Shown here piece after piece: positions 6,300 through 12,968 of a DNA stretch of 26,641 nt. Source of the stretch: CAYURH01 sp964447105 (GTDB lineage Bacteria > Patescibacteriota > Saccharimonadia > Saccharimonadales > EFPC-124); the NCBI GenBank assembly GCA_964447105.1, contig CAYURH010000015.1, forward strand, positions 1 to 26,641, read 5' to 3'. Every line of letters starts with the position of its first letter. Within the stretch, counting starts at the first letter, position 1. The position numbers were made by a program, and so were the translations under genes. The notes below the pieces were generated by a model. The model had not been told where the DNA came from. It worked only from the letters and a program-made list of their open reading frames with translations, and made no database searches.

Positions 6300-6734
6300 T
6301 TATTTCTCCGCCTTAGCAACAGCTTTTTTAGCGGCTGGTTTTACGGCAGGTTTGGCTTCGACTGGTGTGGCAGTAATGTCGTCGACAAATGTCACGTTTA
6401 CCAGGGTGGCGTTGTCGCCTACACGCAAGCGGCTTGGTGTCACGCGCAGGTGGCCACTGGTGCGTGCGCTCAGTTTGGGGGCAATGTGGTCAACGAGTTT
6501 GTTGGCAGCTTCTACGGTGCTGAGATCGGACAAGATTTGACGACGATTGTGCAGGTCGCCTTTTTTGGCCTTGGTGATCAAAGCTTCAACGTAACGTACT
6601 ACTTCTTTAGCTTTTTGTTCGGTTGTTTCGATGTGGTCGTAGGTCACCAGTGCGGTGGCCAGGCCCTTGATAAGGGCGCTGCGTTGGTCGCGTTCGCGGC
6701 CAAATTTTCGACCTTGATATCCGTGGCGATGCAT
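6300..6734 (-). CDS. rplQ: 50S ribosomal protein L17
   Basis: 144 residues. Typical N terminus with LGRE-type segment (FGRERDQRSALIKGLATALVTYDHIETTEQKAKEV shown only in part here) and the RLRVGDNATLVNVTFVD end of the core. A C-terminal tail rich in Ala, Lys and Val follows the core from about residue 122. The SD-like GGAGC lies inside the end of rpoA and only one base separates the two genes, so they are very probably co-translated. Directly downstream of rpoA as in the classical alpha operon. Confidence 0.96.
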   Translation of the reverse strand: MHRHGYQGRKFGRERDQRSALIKGLATALVTYDHIETTEQKAKEVVRYVEALITKAKKGDLHNRRQILSDLSTVEAANKLVDHIAPKLSARTSGHLRVTPSRLRVGDNATLVNVTFVDDITATPVEAKPAVKPAAKKAVAKAEK

Positions 6735-6735
6735 C

Positions 6736-7662
6736 TTATAGCTCCAGCTCTTTCAGCTTGTCTTTTACTTCGTCGAGGGCCTTGCTGCCAAAGCCTTTGA
6801 GTTCACGCAGGTCGATGTCACTCAAGGTAACCAAGTCGTTGATGGTGCGAATGTCGTTGTTGATCAGCGCGTTAGTGGTGCGAGCGCTCAAGTTCAAGTC
6901 TTCGATTGGAGTCATGAGTTCGGTCACATCACCGTCGACACCTTTGCTGCCTACGGCAGGGCCAGCTTCGACGCGAGTGCTGCCAGCCAGTGCGGTGTAT
7001 TGGTTGATCAAAATGGCAGCAGCTTCTTCAAACGCGTCTTTGGGCGAGATAGAAGCGTCAGTATCGATGGTAAGGCTCAGTTTGTCCAAGTCAGTAGCTT
7101 GGCCGACACGAGTGTTTTCTACTTTGTAGCGTACGCGCGCAACTGGGCTAAACTGTGCATCCAGGGCGATTAGGTCGCTATGAGTGCGCTTGTTGGCAGA
7201 TTCTTCGATGGTGCGGTAACCACGGCCACTGTCTACTACGATGTCGATAATCAAAGTGATTTTGGCATCGTCGATGGTCGCGATCACGGCTTCTGGGTTG
7301 ACGATTTCTACGTCAGCAGTAGTCTTGATGTCTTTGGCGGTGACTTTGCCGGCACCTTTTTTCTCGAGGCGCAAGGTGACAGGTTCGTCGCTGTGGTTGC
7401 GGACGCGCACGTTTTTGAGGTTGAGCATGATGTCAACGACGTCTTCTTTGACGCCTTTGACGGTAGTGAATTCGTGCGTAACGCCTTCAATCCTAAAGGC
7501 GGTGATAGCCGAGCCGGCAATACTGCTCAGCAGCACGCGGCGCAAGCTGTTACCCAGCGTCATGCCATAGCCGGTATGAAGCGGCTCAATGGTAAATGTG
7601 GCGCTGGTTTTGCTGTGCTCATCGATGTGAGCCAGTGTAGGGTTGTGAATGACTTTCGACAC
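6736..7662 (-). CDS. rpoA: DNA-directed RNA polymerase alpha subunit
   Basis: 308 residues. The N-terminal dimerisation and assembly domain carries FTIEPLHTGYGMTLGNSLRR (about 23-42) and FRIEGVTHEF; the C-terminal domain (about 248-308) has IEDLNLSARTTNALINNDI and the helix-hairpin-helix DLRELKGFGSKALDEV that binds UP-element DNA and activators. All expected parts are present. The central block TIEESANKRTHSDLIALDA is, in my recollection, close to Saccharibacteria RpoA, one reason for the taxonomic suggestion. It lies between rpsD and rplQ as in most bacteria. Confidence 0.98.
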   Translation of the reverse strand: MSKVIHNPTLAHIDEHSKTSATFTIEPLHTGYGMTLGNSLRRVLLSSIAGSAITAFRIEGVTHEFTTVKGVKEDVVDIMLNLKNVRVRNHSDEPVTLRLEKKGAGKVTAKDIKTTADVEIVNPEAVIATIDDAKITLIIDIVVDSGRGYRTIEESANKRTHSDLIALDAQFSPVARVRYKVENTRVGQATDLDKLSLTIDTDASISPKDAFEEAAAILINQYTALAGSTRVEAGPAVGSKGVDGDVTELMTPIEDLNLSARTTNALINNDIRTINDLVTLSDIDLRELKGFGSKALDEVKDKLKELEL

Positions 7663-7693
7663 GGTAGTTTTCTCCTTACCTTCTTACAAAGTC

Positions 7694-8314
7694 TTAACGT
7701 GAGTAATATTCTACGATTAACTGTTCATTGATGTCTGGATCAGCCTCTTTGCGGGTAGGCTTGCCAGTAACGGTAATCACAAATTTCTTGGGGTCGCTTT
7801 TGAGCCAGCTCAGCAAAGCTTGGTTGGTTTCTTTCAGAACATCTTCGAAATTGATGAAATACTGAGTTTTGCTACTTGCAGGGCGGAGCGTGATGACATC
7901 GCCTTCTTTGACGCGCAAGCTTGGGATATCGACTCGAGTACCGTTGACCATGAAGTGGCCGTGAGACACTAGTTGGCGAGCGGCGCGGCGGCTTACTGCC
8001 CAACCGGCGCGGTAAACTACGTTGTCGAGACGGCGCTCCAACAACTCGAGCAGCACTTCGCCGGATTTACCTTTGGTGCGAGAGGCTTCTTTCATGGTGT
8101 TGGCGAATTGTTTCTCTAGCAAGCCGTACAGGCGACGGACTTTCTGTTTTTCGCGCAGCTGGATGCTGTACATGCTTGGTTTGTTGCGGCGACCACCTTG
8201 GGCGTGTACACCTGGGATGCCAGCTTTTTTGGCCATGATTTTGTGCGCTTTAGGATGGAGCGCGTAGCCTTCGCGGCGAGATTGTTTAACAATAGGACTT
8301 CGATCGCGTGCCAT
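7694..8314 (-). CDS. rpsD: 30S ribosomal protein S4
   Basis: 206 residues, usual length. ARDRSPIVKQSRREGYAL at the N terminus lacks the zinc-binding cysteines of the C+ form, so this is the zinc-free type. The S4 RNA-binding domain RLDNVVYRAGWAVSRRAARQ (about 94-113), then VSHGHFMVNG, is intact. Ends IVEYYSR as usual. S4 nucleates 16S 5'-domain assembly and often represses its own operon by binding its mRNA. Four bases separate it from rpsK. Confidence 0.98.
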   Translation of the reverse strand: MARDRSPIVKQSRREGYALHPKAHKIMAKKAGIPGVHAQGGRRNKPSMYSIQLREKQKVRRLYGLLEKQFANTMKEASRTKGKSGEVLLELLERRLDNVVYRAGWAVSRRAARQLVSHGHFMVNGTRVDIPSLRVKEGDVITLRPASSKTQYFINFEDVLKETNQALLSWLKSDPKKFVITVTGKPTRKEADPDINEQLIVEYYSR

Positions 8315-8317
8315 GGT

Positions 8318-8710
8318 TTATACCCTTCGTGCCTTTCGTGCGCGGACGCCACCATGTTGCACGCCAGTTTTATCTACAATGCTGTCAACGGTCATGTCGG
8401 TGTTTTGCAACGCGCGGATAGCGGCGTCGCGGCCCATGCCCACACCTTTGACGTAAACTTCAACGTTTTTCATGCCAAATGTTTGGCGAGCGGCGTTAGC
8501 GGCTTTTTCGCTTGCCACCTGAGCGGCGTAGGCTGTGCCTTTTTTGGAGCCGCGGAAACCCATAGCGCCGGCACTGGCGTGGGTCAGTACGTTGCCTTTT
8601 TTGTCGGTAAATGCAATAAGCGTGTTGTTAAACGTCGCTTTTACGTGCATAGCACCAGATGGTACGCTACGCTTTTGCTTCTTCTTGGTTGCTTTGGTTG
8701 TATCTGCCAT
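8318..8710 (-). CDS. rpsK: 30S ribosomal protein S11
   Basis: About 130 residues. GAMHVKATFNNTLIAFTD, SAGAMGFRGSKKGTAYAAQ and the C-terminal TGVQHGGVRARKARRV are diagnostic. Two ATGs lie side by side (8713 and 8710); AGGAG is 3 nt from the first and 6 nt from the second, so the second is the better start. S11 sits on the 30S platform near the E site. Alpha-operon position between rpsM and rpsD. Confidence 0.97.
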   Translation of the reverse strand: MADTTKATKKKQKRSVPSGAMHVKATFNNTLIAFTDKKGNVLTHASAGAMGFRGSKKGTAYAAQVASEKAANAARQTFGMKNVEVYVKGVGMGRDAAIRALQNTDMTVDSIVDKTGVQHGGVRARKARRV

Positions 8711-8719
8711 CATGTGCTC

Positions 8720-9106
8720 CTAAGTCTTCGATGCGACTTTCTTCTTAGTGCCGCCAACGGTGACTTTTTTGCCACGGCGGGTACGAGCGTTGGTACGAGT
8801 GCGTTGGCCGTGGCCAGGCAGGCTCGCAGCGTGGCGTAGGCCGCGATAGGCTTTGATGTCTTTCAGGCGTTTGATGTTGCCGGTGACGACGCGTTGCAGT
8901 TCACCCTCTACAGTGTAGCTGGCGTTGATTTCGTCGCGGATTTTCTGTAATTCAGATTCGCTTAGGTCTTTCACGCGTTCGGTTGGCTGTATGCCAGTGG
9001 CTTTCAAAATATCAGCTGCAAATTTAGGGCCAATACCATAAACGTAGGTCAGGCTAATTTGAACTTGTTTGTCGTCGGGAATAACGACACCTGCAATACG
9101 CGCCAT
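8720..9106 (-). CDS. rpsM: 30S ribosomal protein S13
   Basis: 128 residues. ARIAGVVIPDDKQVQISLTY at the start, then IYGIGP-type YVYGIGPKFA, the AYRGLRHAASLPGHGQRTRTNARTRRG block (given in parts) and a basic tail. It bridges the 30S head to the 50S subunit and P-site tRNA. First full-size ribosomal gene after infA and rpmJ, standard order. Confidence 0.97.
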   Translation of the reverse strand: MARIAGVVIPDDKQVQISLTYVYGIGPKFAADILKATGIQPTERVKDLSESELQKIRDEINASYTVEGELQRVVTGNIKRLKDIKAYRGLRHAASLPGHGQRTRTNARTRRGKKVTVGGTKKKVASKT

Positions 9107-9108
9107 AA

Positions 9109-9225
9109 CTAACCCTGCCTCTGCTTATGCTTAGGTTTACGCTTGTTGATGACATACAGGCGGCCTTTGCGGCGCACAAACTGGTCATCGGGGCTGATTT
9201 TTTTTACGCTGGCCTGGACCTTCAC
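9109..9225 (-). CDS. rpmJ: 50S ribosomal protein L36, zinc-free form
   Basis: 38 codons from a GTG at 9225 to TAG at 9109; AGGAGA 7 nt upstream. The product starts VKVQASVKKISPDDQFVRRK and ends NKRKPKHKQRQG, clearly L36 by its two ends. The CxxC pair and third Cys of the zinc-ribbon form are all absent (SPDDQ replaces the first pair), so it cannot bind zinc in the usual way. It lies between infA and rpsM exactly where L36 is expected. Confidence 0.92.
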   Translation of the reverse strand: MKVQASVKKISPDDQFVRRKGRLYVINKRKPKHKQRQG

Positions 9226-9241
9226 GCGTCTATCTCCTACT

Positions 9242-9550
9242 TCACGTATTCGGTTTAATATCATCGCGTAGGCGGAAGGTGATTCTGCCCTTTGTGAGAT
9301 CGTAAGGGGTTAACTCAACTTCTACCTTGTCTCCTGGCACCAAGCGGATGTAATGTTTGCGCATTTTACCCGCAATAAAACCCAGGATGACATGGCCATT
9401 TTCGAGTTCAACATGAAACTTGGCGCTGGGTAGGGCTTCTACCACGCGGCCAGTGAGTTTAATCACCTCTTTGTTCGTCGTTGGCGCGCGCCTTTCGGTT
9501 TTTGCGCCTCCGCGAGCATTGGGTCTGTTGCCTCGTCTGTTATTGGCCAT
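9242..9550 (-). CDS. infA: Translation initiation factor IF-1 with basic N-terminal extension
   Basis: 102 residues against the usual 72. The OB-fold core from about residue 28 is typical: VVEALPSAKFHVELENGHV, GKMRKHYIRLVPGDKV and ELTPYDLTKGRI. The first 27 residues (Asn, Arg, Gly, Lys-rich, MANNRRGNRPNARGGAK onward) are extra and look disordered and RNA-binding. No internal ATG/GTG lies near the core start, and the promoter is upstream of the 9550 ATG, so the extension is probably translated. No SD; the -10 ends 15 nt upstream of the ATG, so the leader is very short. First gene of the alpha operon. Confidence 0.95.
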   Translation of the reverse strand: MANNRRGNRPNARGGAKTERRAPTTNKEVIKLTGRVVEALPSAKFHVELENGHVILGFIAGKMRKHYIRLVPGDKVEVELTPYDLTKGRITFRLRDDIKPNT

Positions 9551-9565
9551 AAGTTACAATTAATG

Positions 9566-9594
9566 ATTATACAGATAAGTTCCTCTGTTGTAAA
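9566..9594 (-). promoter_or_regulatory. Promoter of the infA-to-rpsI operon
   Basis: TTTACA (9594-9589), 17-nt spacer, TATAAT (9571-9566) on the minus strand. The predicted start near 9559 leaves a leader of only about 8-9 nt with no SD. The secY unit ends just upstream at the stem 9673-9709, so the alpha operon is transcribed independently of secY and the spc genes. Confidence 0.82.
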
Positions 9595-9672
9595 GCATTA
9601 AGTAAACAATCTACGCTATGCGCAGCACTTGCTTTCACTGTAGCAGAACCCTCCAAGTTTGATCAAGCCACT

Positions 9673-9709
9673 ATAATACGCCTGGGGTCAGTGCCACCAG
9701 GCGTATTAT
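9673..9709. terminator. 13-bp stem ending the secY unit
   Basis: Perfect inverted repeat ATAATACGCCTGG (9673-9685) / CCAGGCGTATTAT (9697-9709) with an 11-nt loop, 13 nt after the stop of the Cys-rich gene. No T run follows the stem itself beyond its own AT-rich base, so termination strength is uncertain. Confidence 0.65.
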
Positions 9710-9721
9710 CTGGGGTGCGGC

Positions 9722-9880
9722 CTACTCTTCGTTGCTGTCTGAGCCGTCGCCGGCGTCATCCATGTCGTTTGTGGTAGTTTTGTCTTTCCAGGTGCATGTA
9801 CCGCTGGTGCAGTTGGCGTGGTCGCCTTTGGCGCAATTTTCGCACATTGGCGAGCAGCCGCAGTTCATTTTGTCGTCCAT
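9722..9880 (-). CDS. Small cysteine-rich acidic protein
   Basis: 52 codons from ATG at 9880 to TAG at 9722, with a strong AAGGAGG 8 nt upstream. The N-terminal half carries six Cys: MNCGCSPMCENCAKGD then HANCTSGTC, patterned CxC-x3-C-x2-C-x7-C-x4-C, with one His. This suggests a small metal-binding (zinc or iron-sulfur) knuckle or a metallothionein-like fold. The C-terminal 20 residues are Asp/Glu/Ser-rich. No signal peptide. It follows secY and the 3-TM gene and precedes a terminator stem. I do not recognise a family. Confidence 0.78.
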   Translation of the reverse strand: MDDKMNCGCSPMCENCAKGDHANCTSGTCTWKDKTTTNDMDDAGDGSDSNEE

Positions 9881-9904
9881 AATCTATCCTCCTTATGCTT
9901 TTTC

Positions 9905-9913
9905 ATTGTAGCA
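9905..9913 (-). promoter_or_regulatory. Extended -10 before the Cys-rich gene
   Basis: TGC-TACAAT on the minus strand, 24 nt before the ATG at 9880 and upstream of its AAGGAGG. No clear -35. It would let the Cys-rich gene be transcribed apart from secY. Confidence 0.4.
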
Positions 9914-9937
9914 AAATGAGCGTAGATTGCGACCGCG

Positions 9938-10324
9938 CTAGCGAGGAACGAGCCAAAAATATAAAACAGCCGTGATGATAGCCGCGGGGAACAAAATGTA
10001 CAAAAATACTTTTAGCGCCACCTCTCCAACGGTTTTGAGCAGGGTATGCCCAGTCTGGGCTTTTACGCGCAAGACACCTACCACGCAAAACGCGACGAGT
10101 ATACCAATGGTGCAAAAGGTAAAGATAGCACTAATAAGCGTGTTTAGCCACGTCTGCAAGTCGCCAACTTGTGGCCGACCAATCAATAAGTAAAAGGTGG
10201 CCGCCATTATAGTCCCGCCAAGCACCAGGCCAATCATGTTAAATATACGTACTGACCGAGCGCTTAACTTAGCTTCGCGCGCTTCGCCTGAAAGTATGCT
10301 GCCATAGCCAAGAAAATTGCGCAT
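9938..10324 (-). CDS. Three-TM membrane protein of unknown function
   Basis: 128 residues. Three hydrophobic segments: about 28-48 (FNMIGLVLGGTIMAATFYLL), 62-85 (LISAIFTFCTIGILVAFCVV) and 102-126 (VALKVFLYILFPAAIITAVL). The N-terminal 25 residues are soluble with a Gly/Ser/Arg character. It starts 2 nt after the secY stop, so the two are surely co-transcribed; a Sec accessory role is possible but rests on position only. It does not look like SecE or SecG (wrong TM count and motif). The family is not recognised. Confidence 0.8.
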   Translation of the reverse strand: MRNFLGYGSILSGEAREAKLSARSVRIFNMIGLVLGGTIMAATFYLLIGRPQVGDLQTWLNTLISAIFTFCTIGILVAFCVVGVLRVKAQTGHTLLKTVGEVALKVFLYILFPAAIITAVLYFWLVPR

Positions 10325-10326
10325 AT

Positions 10327-11748
10327 CTAGTAGTCTTGGTCGTATGTTACCATCAACGCGCGCGAATTGACTTGACGCAACGTTTCAAGTGCCACAGATA
10401 CAACGATCAGCAAACCAGTACCGCCCACGGCAATGTTCTGGGCGTTGATACCAAATTTGGCAAATGCGAATTCGCATACGAATGGCAAGATGGCAATAAT
10501 GCCAAGTGCCAGTGAGCCAAAGAGCGTCAAACGAGTGACAGTACGGCGAAGATATTTCTCGGTCTGCAGGCCGGGGCGGATGTTGGCTACAAACCCGCCT
10601 TGTTTCTGTAGATTCTCGGCGATTTCGTTGGCGTTAAATACGATGCCCGTATAGAAATAGGTAAACAGCACCACCATCAGGAAGTACATACCAGGATAGA
10701 TGAAACTCTCGGGTGTGGTAACCACCAGGCTCTGAATATTAGGTGTACTAAACCATGTCGCTAAGTTGGCGCCCACTTGCTGCCAGTGCGGATCGGCTAC
10801 CGTCTTGAGCACCTGGCCGATAAACGCCGGCAGCGCCAGAAACGATACAGCAAAGATAACCGGGATTACGCCAGCGGTAATGAGTTTGATAGGCAAAATG
10901 CTTGTCACGCCGCCATAGGCGCGGTTGCCCTGCACACGTTTGGCGTAGTTGATGGTGACCACCCGTTGCGCTTCATTTATCTTAACTATGAGGTATAGCG
11001 CTATAAGTCCCGTAAACGCCAGTATGGCAATGATCCAAAACGCCACAGCGTTGATGGGGAGCGTAAACCAGTTGAATATATGTAGCTTATCGGCGTCAGT
11101 AGGTACACTAAACAGTGAGCCGCCAAGCGTCCCCAGAGTATGTGGCAACTGGCTAATAATACCGGCAAAAATCAGCAATGACATACCATTGCCAATCCCC
11201 TGTTCTGTCACTAATTCACCAAGCCACATGAGCAGCATGGCTCCGGCGGTCATAGCGGTGATCATAACAGCCCACTGGAACACAGATGTATTTGCGGTAA
11301 TGTCTATGGCGGTATTACCAGCCAGCAGTGTTTGGCGCAGGATAAATATAAAGGCAACGGATTGGAGAGCGGCTAGCGGCAACGTAATGATACGTGTCCA
11401 TTGCTGAATCTTGCGTCGCCCCACTTCGCCGTCTTTGTGTAATTCTTCGAGTCGCGGGATAGCTTTGGTGAGCAGCTGGGTAATCACTGACGCCGTAATG
11501 TATGGCGACAGCCCTACGAGCACAATCGAAAAGTTTGCAAGCGCGCCACCCGAAAGGATGTTCAAGAACCCACCCAGGTCGCTACCCGAAATGGCGTTGG
11601 CCAATACATCTTTCAGTGTGGCTGGATCGGCCAGTGGTACTGGAATGTGGGCCAAGAAACGATAGACGGCAATCAGCGCGATCACAATAAACAGACGTTT
11701 TAGCATGTCGCGGCTTTTGAGGGATTTGAAGATAGTTTTCCAATTCAT
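10327..11748 (-). CDS. secY: Protein translocase channel subunit SecY
   Basis: 473 residues, about ten TM segments. Typical blocks: YRFLAHIPVPLADP near the N terminus with the plug region GGALANFSIVLVGLSPYITASVITQ (given in part), EQGIGNGMSLLIFAGI, the cytoplasmic loop YAKRVQGNRAYGG, and FNANEIAENLQKQGGFVANIRPG near the C terminus. Forms the SecYEG pore for secreted and membrane proteins, including the predicted exported proteins in this window. Unlike the classical spc operon it is separated from rplO by a terminator, a hydrolase gene and an RNA locus, so it has its own promoter; I see TATAAT upstream but no clear -35 and no SD. Confidence 0.98.
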   Translation of the reverse strand: MNWKTIFKSLKSRDMLKRLFIVIALIAVYRFLAHIPVPLADPATLKDVLANAISGSDLGGFLNILSGGALANFSIVLVGLSPYITASVITQLLTKAIPRLEELHKDGEVGRRKIQQWTRIITLPLAALQSVAFIFILRQTLLAGNTAIDITANTSVFQWAVMITAMTAGAMLLMWLGELVTEQGIGNGMSLLIFAGIISQLPHTLGTLGGSLFSVPTDADKLHIFNWFTLPINAVAFWIIAILAFTGLIALYLIVKINEAQRVVTINYAKRVQGNRAYGGVTSILPIKLITAGVIPVIFAVSFLALPAFIGQVLKTVADPHWQQVGANLATWFSTPNIQSLVVTTPESFIYPGMYFLMVVLFTYFYTGIVFNANEIAENLQKQGGFVANIRPGLQTEKYLRRTVTRLTLFGSLALGIIAILPFVCEFAFAKFGINAQNIAVGGTGLLIVVSVALETLRQVNSRALMVTYDQDY

Positions 11749-11829
11749 AGCTTATTCAACGATATCATATTTTAAAGGGAAAGCGATAGGCGGAGAGCCT
11801 TAAATGCAGGAGATTATATACTAAAACTA

Positions 11830-11858
11830 TTTACACAATAATATAATTATGTTATTAT
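11830..11858 (+). promoter_or_regulatory. Promoter of the plus-strand structured RNA
   Basis: TTTACA (11830-11835), 17-nt spacer, TATTAT (11853-11858), in an AT-rich stretch, with a predicted start near 11865. The same stretch contains TATAAT motifs on the minus strand that probably serve secY, so the two promoters are divergent and overlapping. Confidence 0.7.
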
Positions 11859-11864
11859 ACATAT

Positions 11865-12045
11865 ATCCTTCGGGTAGGCTGCCTCGGCAGGCAGCTTGGC
11901 GGAAAGGCCGAGAACAAGTCCAATTTACGAGCTAGCCACTCAACACCAACCCGGGCGACAGCCCCTTGCGTGTATTGGACTATCTGCGGACAACCTTTCG
12001 CGCTACGGGCAGGCCGGATTTACATCCCGCCTGCCCACTTTTTTA
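11865..12045 (+). ncRNA. Structured non-coding RNA, family not recognised
   Basis: About 180 nt between a good promoter and a strong terminator, with no credible ORF. Hairpin 1: GCTGCCT (11878-11884) / AGGCAGC (11889-11895), loop CGGC. Hairpin 2: TTGGC (11896-11900) / GCCGA, loop GGAAAG. Hairpin 3: AGTCCAAT (11917-11924) / ATTGGACT (11974-11981), which encloses GGGC-GACA-GCCC and an 18-nt one-sided bulge. GAAAG in loop 2 can pair with CTTTC at 11995-11999, a possible pseudoknot. I compared it by eye with 6S, SRP, RNase P and tmRNA motifs and found no match. It could be an uncharacterised CPR RNA. Confidence 0.68.
12007..12044 (+). terminator. Intrinsic terminator of the plus-strand RNA
   Basis: Stem GGGCAGGC (12007-12014) / GCCTGCCC (12029-12036), extended inward by GGAT/ATCC with one mismatch and loop TTAC, followed by six T at 12039-12044. 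Confidence 0.9.
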
Positions 12046-12062
12046 TATGTTGAAGCCCAAAG

Positions 12063-12088
12063 AAATGAGCCAGGAGTAAACCTGGCTC
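12063..12088 (-). terminator. Terminator ending the minus-strand tRNA-like transcript
   Basis: Perfect 8-bp stem GAGCCAGG / CCTGGCTC (12088-12081 and 12074-12067 on the minus strand), loop TTTACT, then ATTTCTTT. It stands about 20 nt from the plus-strand terminator, so the two RNA units converge. Confidence 0.75.
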
Positions 12089-12105
12089 TACCATTTGTGA
12101 GAGGG

Positions 12106-12158
12106 GGCGGATGCGCGCTGTGGACGATCGGACCGTGTTTGGCCGTCGCGCATCCGCC
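12106..12158. repeat. 12-bp perfect GC-rich inverted repeat
   Basis: GGCGGATGCGCG (12106-12117) and CGCGCATCCGCC (12147-12158) enclose 29 nt, within which GGACGATCGGACC / GGCC-type segments can pair further. It lies between the tRNA-like sequence and the minus-strand terminator, so it would form a strong stem in that transcript. Short ORFs crossing it look like chance reading frames through GC-rich structured DNA. Confidence 0.8.
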
Positions 12159-12224
12159 ATGTGTGTGACGCGAACCTGCGTTCTATGTCGCTGTGATGGG
12201 CACACCTCCTCCCGACTTGCAGCG

Positions 12225-12307
12225 TGGCGGGGGCGGGAATTGAACCCGCGACCTCCAGCCTCTCGGCCGTAAAAGAAGCTAGCGAGCGACCACTGCTCTT
12301 CCCCGCC
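12225..12307 (-). ncRNA. tRNA-like sequence with expanded anticodon arm (possible tRNA pseudogene)
   Basis: Minus strand: acceptor GGCGGGG / CCCCGCC, D arm GAGC-AGTGGTC-GCTC, T arm GCGGG-TTCAATT-CCCGC, variable loop AGGTC and discriminator A are all tRNA-like. The anticodon stem CTAGC / GCTGG encloses 18 nt instead of 7, or an 8-bp stem CTAGCTTC / GAGGCTGG with a 12-nt loop containing the palindrome CGGCCG. No anticodon can be assigned. A replaces the near-universal T8, and no CCA is encoded, unlike tRNA-Thr in this window. It is either a decayed tRNA or the 5' part of a longer structured RNA ending at the terminator near 12063. Confidence 0.72.
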
Positions 12308-12329
12308 GACACCGAAATGGCATGAATTT

Positions 12330-12359
12330 ATAATACCGCACGCGTATGGAGCTAGGCAA
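12330..12359 (-). promoter_or_regulatory. Promoter of the tRNA-like transcript
   Basis: TTGCCT (12359-12354), 18-nt spacer, TATTAT (12335-12330) on the minus strand. The start would be near 12323, about 16 nt before the tRNA-like 5' end. Confidence 0.5.
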
Positions 12360-12375
12360 AACCATAGTCGGGAAA

Positions 12376-12933
12376 TTAGTTAGTTATAGCCCGAGCGCGC
12401 AACCAGTTGGCAATGCGGCCAGAGCCACATGTGAGCGCCCATGCAATCGCTTGAGCGTGTGAACCGCCTGGCACGCGGGCACGTGTAGAACCACGCACAA
12501 TTGTAAGCTTCGGATCCACCACTGTATCGCGTTGGCACCATAGACTCAGTACACGACGACGCGCTTTGTCATCAGCGTGCCGCAAGGATGCTTGTAGCCG
12601 AGCTAGCATACTGTGAAGTACGGTGTTATCACTAATCTTCCTGGCTGAGAGCGGCGAACAAATAGCTACAGCCCTCTCTACCTGAGGGCTAAGCAACAGC
12701 ACGGTAACTGCTACAGTGCCGCCAGCACTGCCGCCCACCACGTGGACGGGGCCATCCTGCTTTGCCAGGTAGTCCAGAAGTGCTTCGAGGCGCCTATCGG
12801 CGTCCCCGTCATCTTGCTGCCAATTGTAACCATACACACTCGCTCGGAAACCAAGCAGCCACCAGATAGGTAGCGTGAGCCGGTAGGCCCAATCGTGATC
12901 ACCAAGTCCGGGAATGATGAGTAAGCGTCGCAT
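12376..12933 (-). CDS. Small alpha/beta-hydrolase (serine hydrolase)
   Basis: 185 residues. LLIIPGLGDHDWAYRL at the N terminus gives the oxyanion-hole strand, GGSAGG (about 67-72) is the nucleophile elbow with the catalytic Ser, WCQRDTVVDP supplies a candidate acid Asp, and GGSHAQA holds the candidate His. The size and layout resemble the RBBP9/YdeN-type short hydrolases. Substrate unknown; no signal peptide. An extended -10 (TGG-TATAGT) ends 7 nt before the ATG and no SD is present, so the mRNA is probably leaderless. It lies alone between the rplO terminator and the tRNA-like locus. Confidence 0.86.
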   Translation of the reverse strand: MRRLLIIPGLGDHDWAYRLTLPIWWLLGFRASVYGYNWQQDDGDADRRLEALLDYLAKQDGPVHVVGGSAGGTVAVTVLLLSPQVERAVAICSPLSARKISDNTVLHSMLARLQASLRHADDKARRRVLSLWCQRDTVVDPKLTIVRGSTRARVPGGSHAQAIAWALTCGSGRIANWLRARAITN

Positions 12934-12940
12934 AGGTGTA

Positions 12941-12949
12941 ACTATACCA
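12941..12949 (-). promoter_or_regulatory. Extended -10 of the hydrolase gene
   Basis: TGG-TATAGT on the minus strand, ending 7 nt before the ATG at 12933, so transcription would begin at or next to the start codon. The -35 region is poor. Confidence 0.5.
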
Positions 12950-12968
12950 GTTTTGCGCGCTATAAAAT

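Noticed and set aside
11865..12045. 6S, SRP, RNase P or tmRNA
   Set aside because: No rod with central bubble, no GGAA-domain with the SRP internal loop, no RNase P core sequences and no tRNA-like ends were found by eye. A covariance search would be needed to exclude diverged forms.
12020..12312. Two minus-strand ORFs across the tRNA-like region (61 and 74 residues)
   Set aside because: They read through the tRNA-like T arm and GC-rich stems; the EVAGSIPAPA-type translation is a familiar by-product of a tRNA T arm. No SD supports a start, and structure explains the sequence better.
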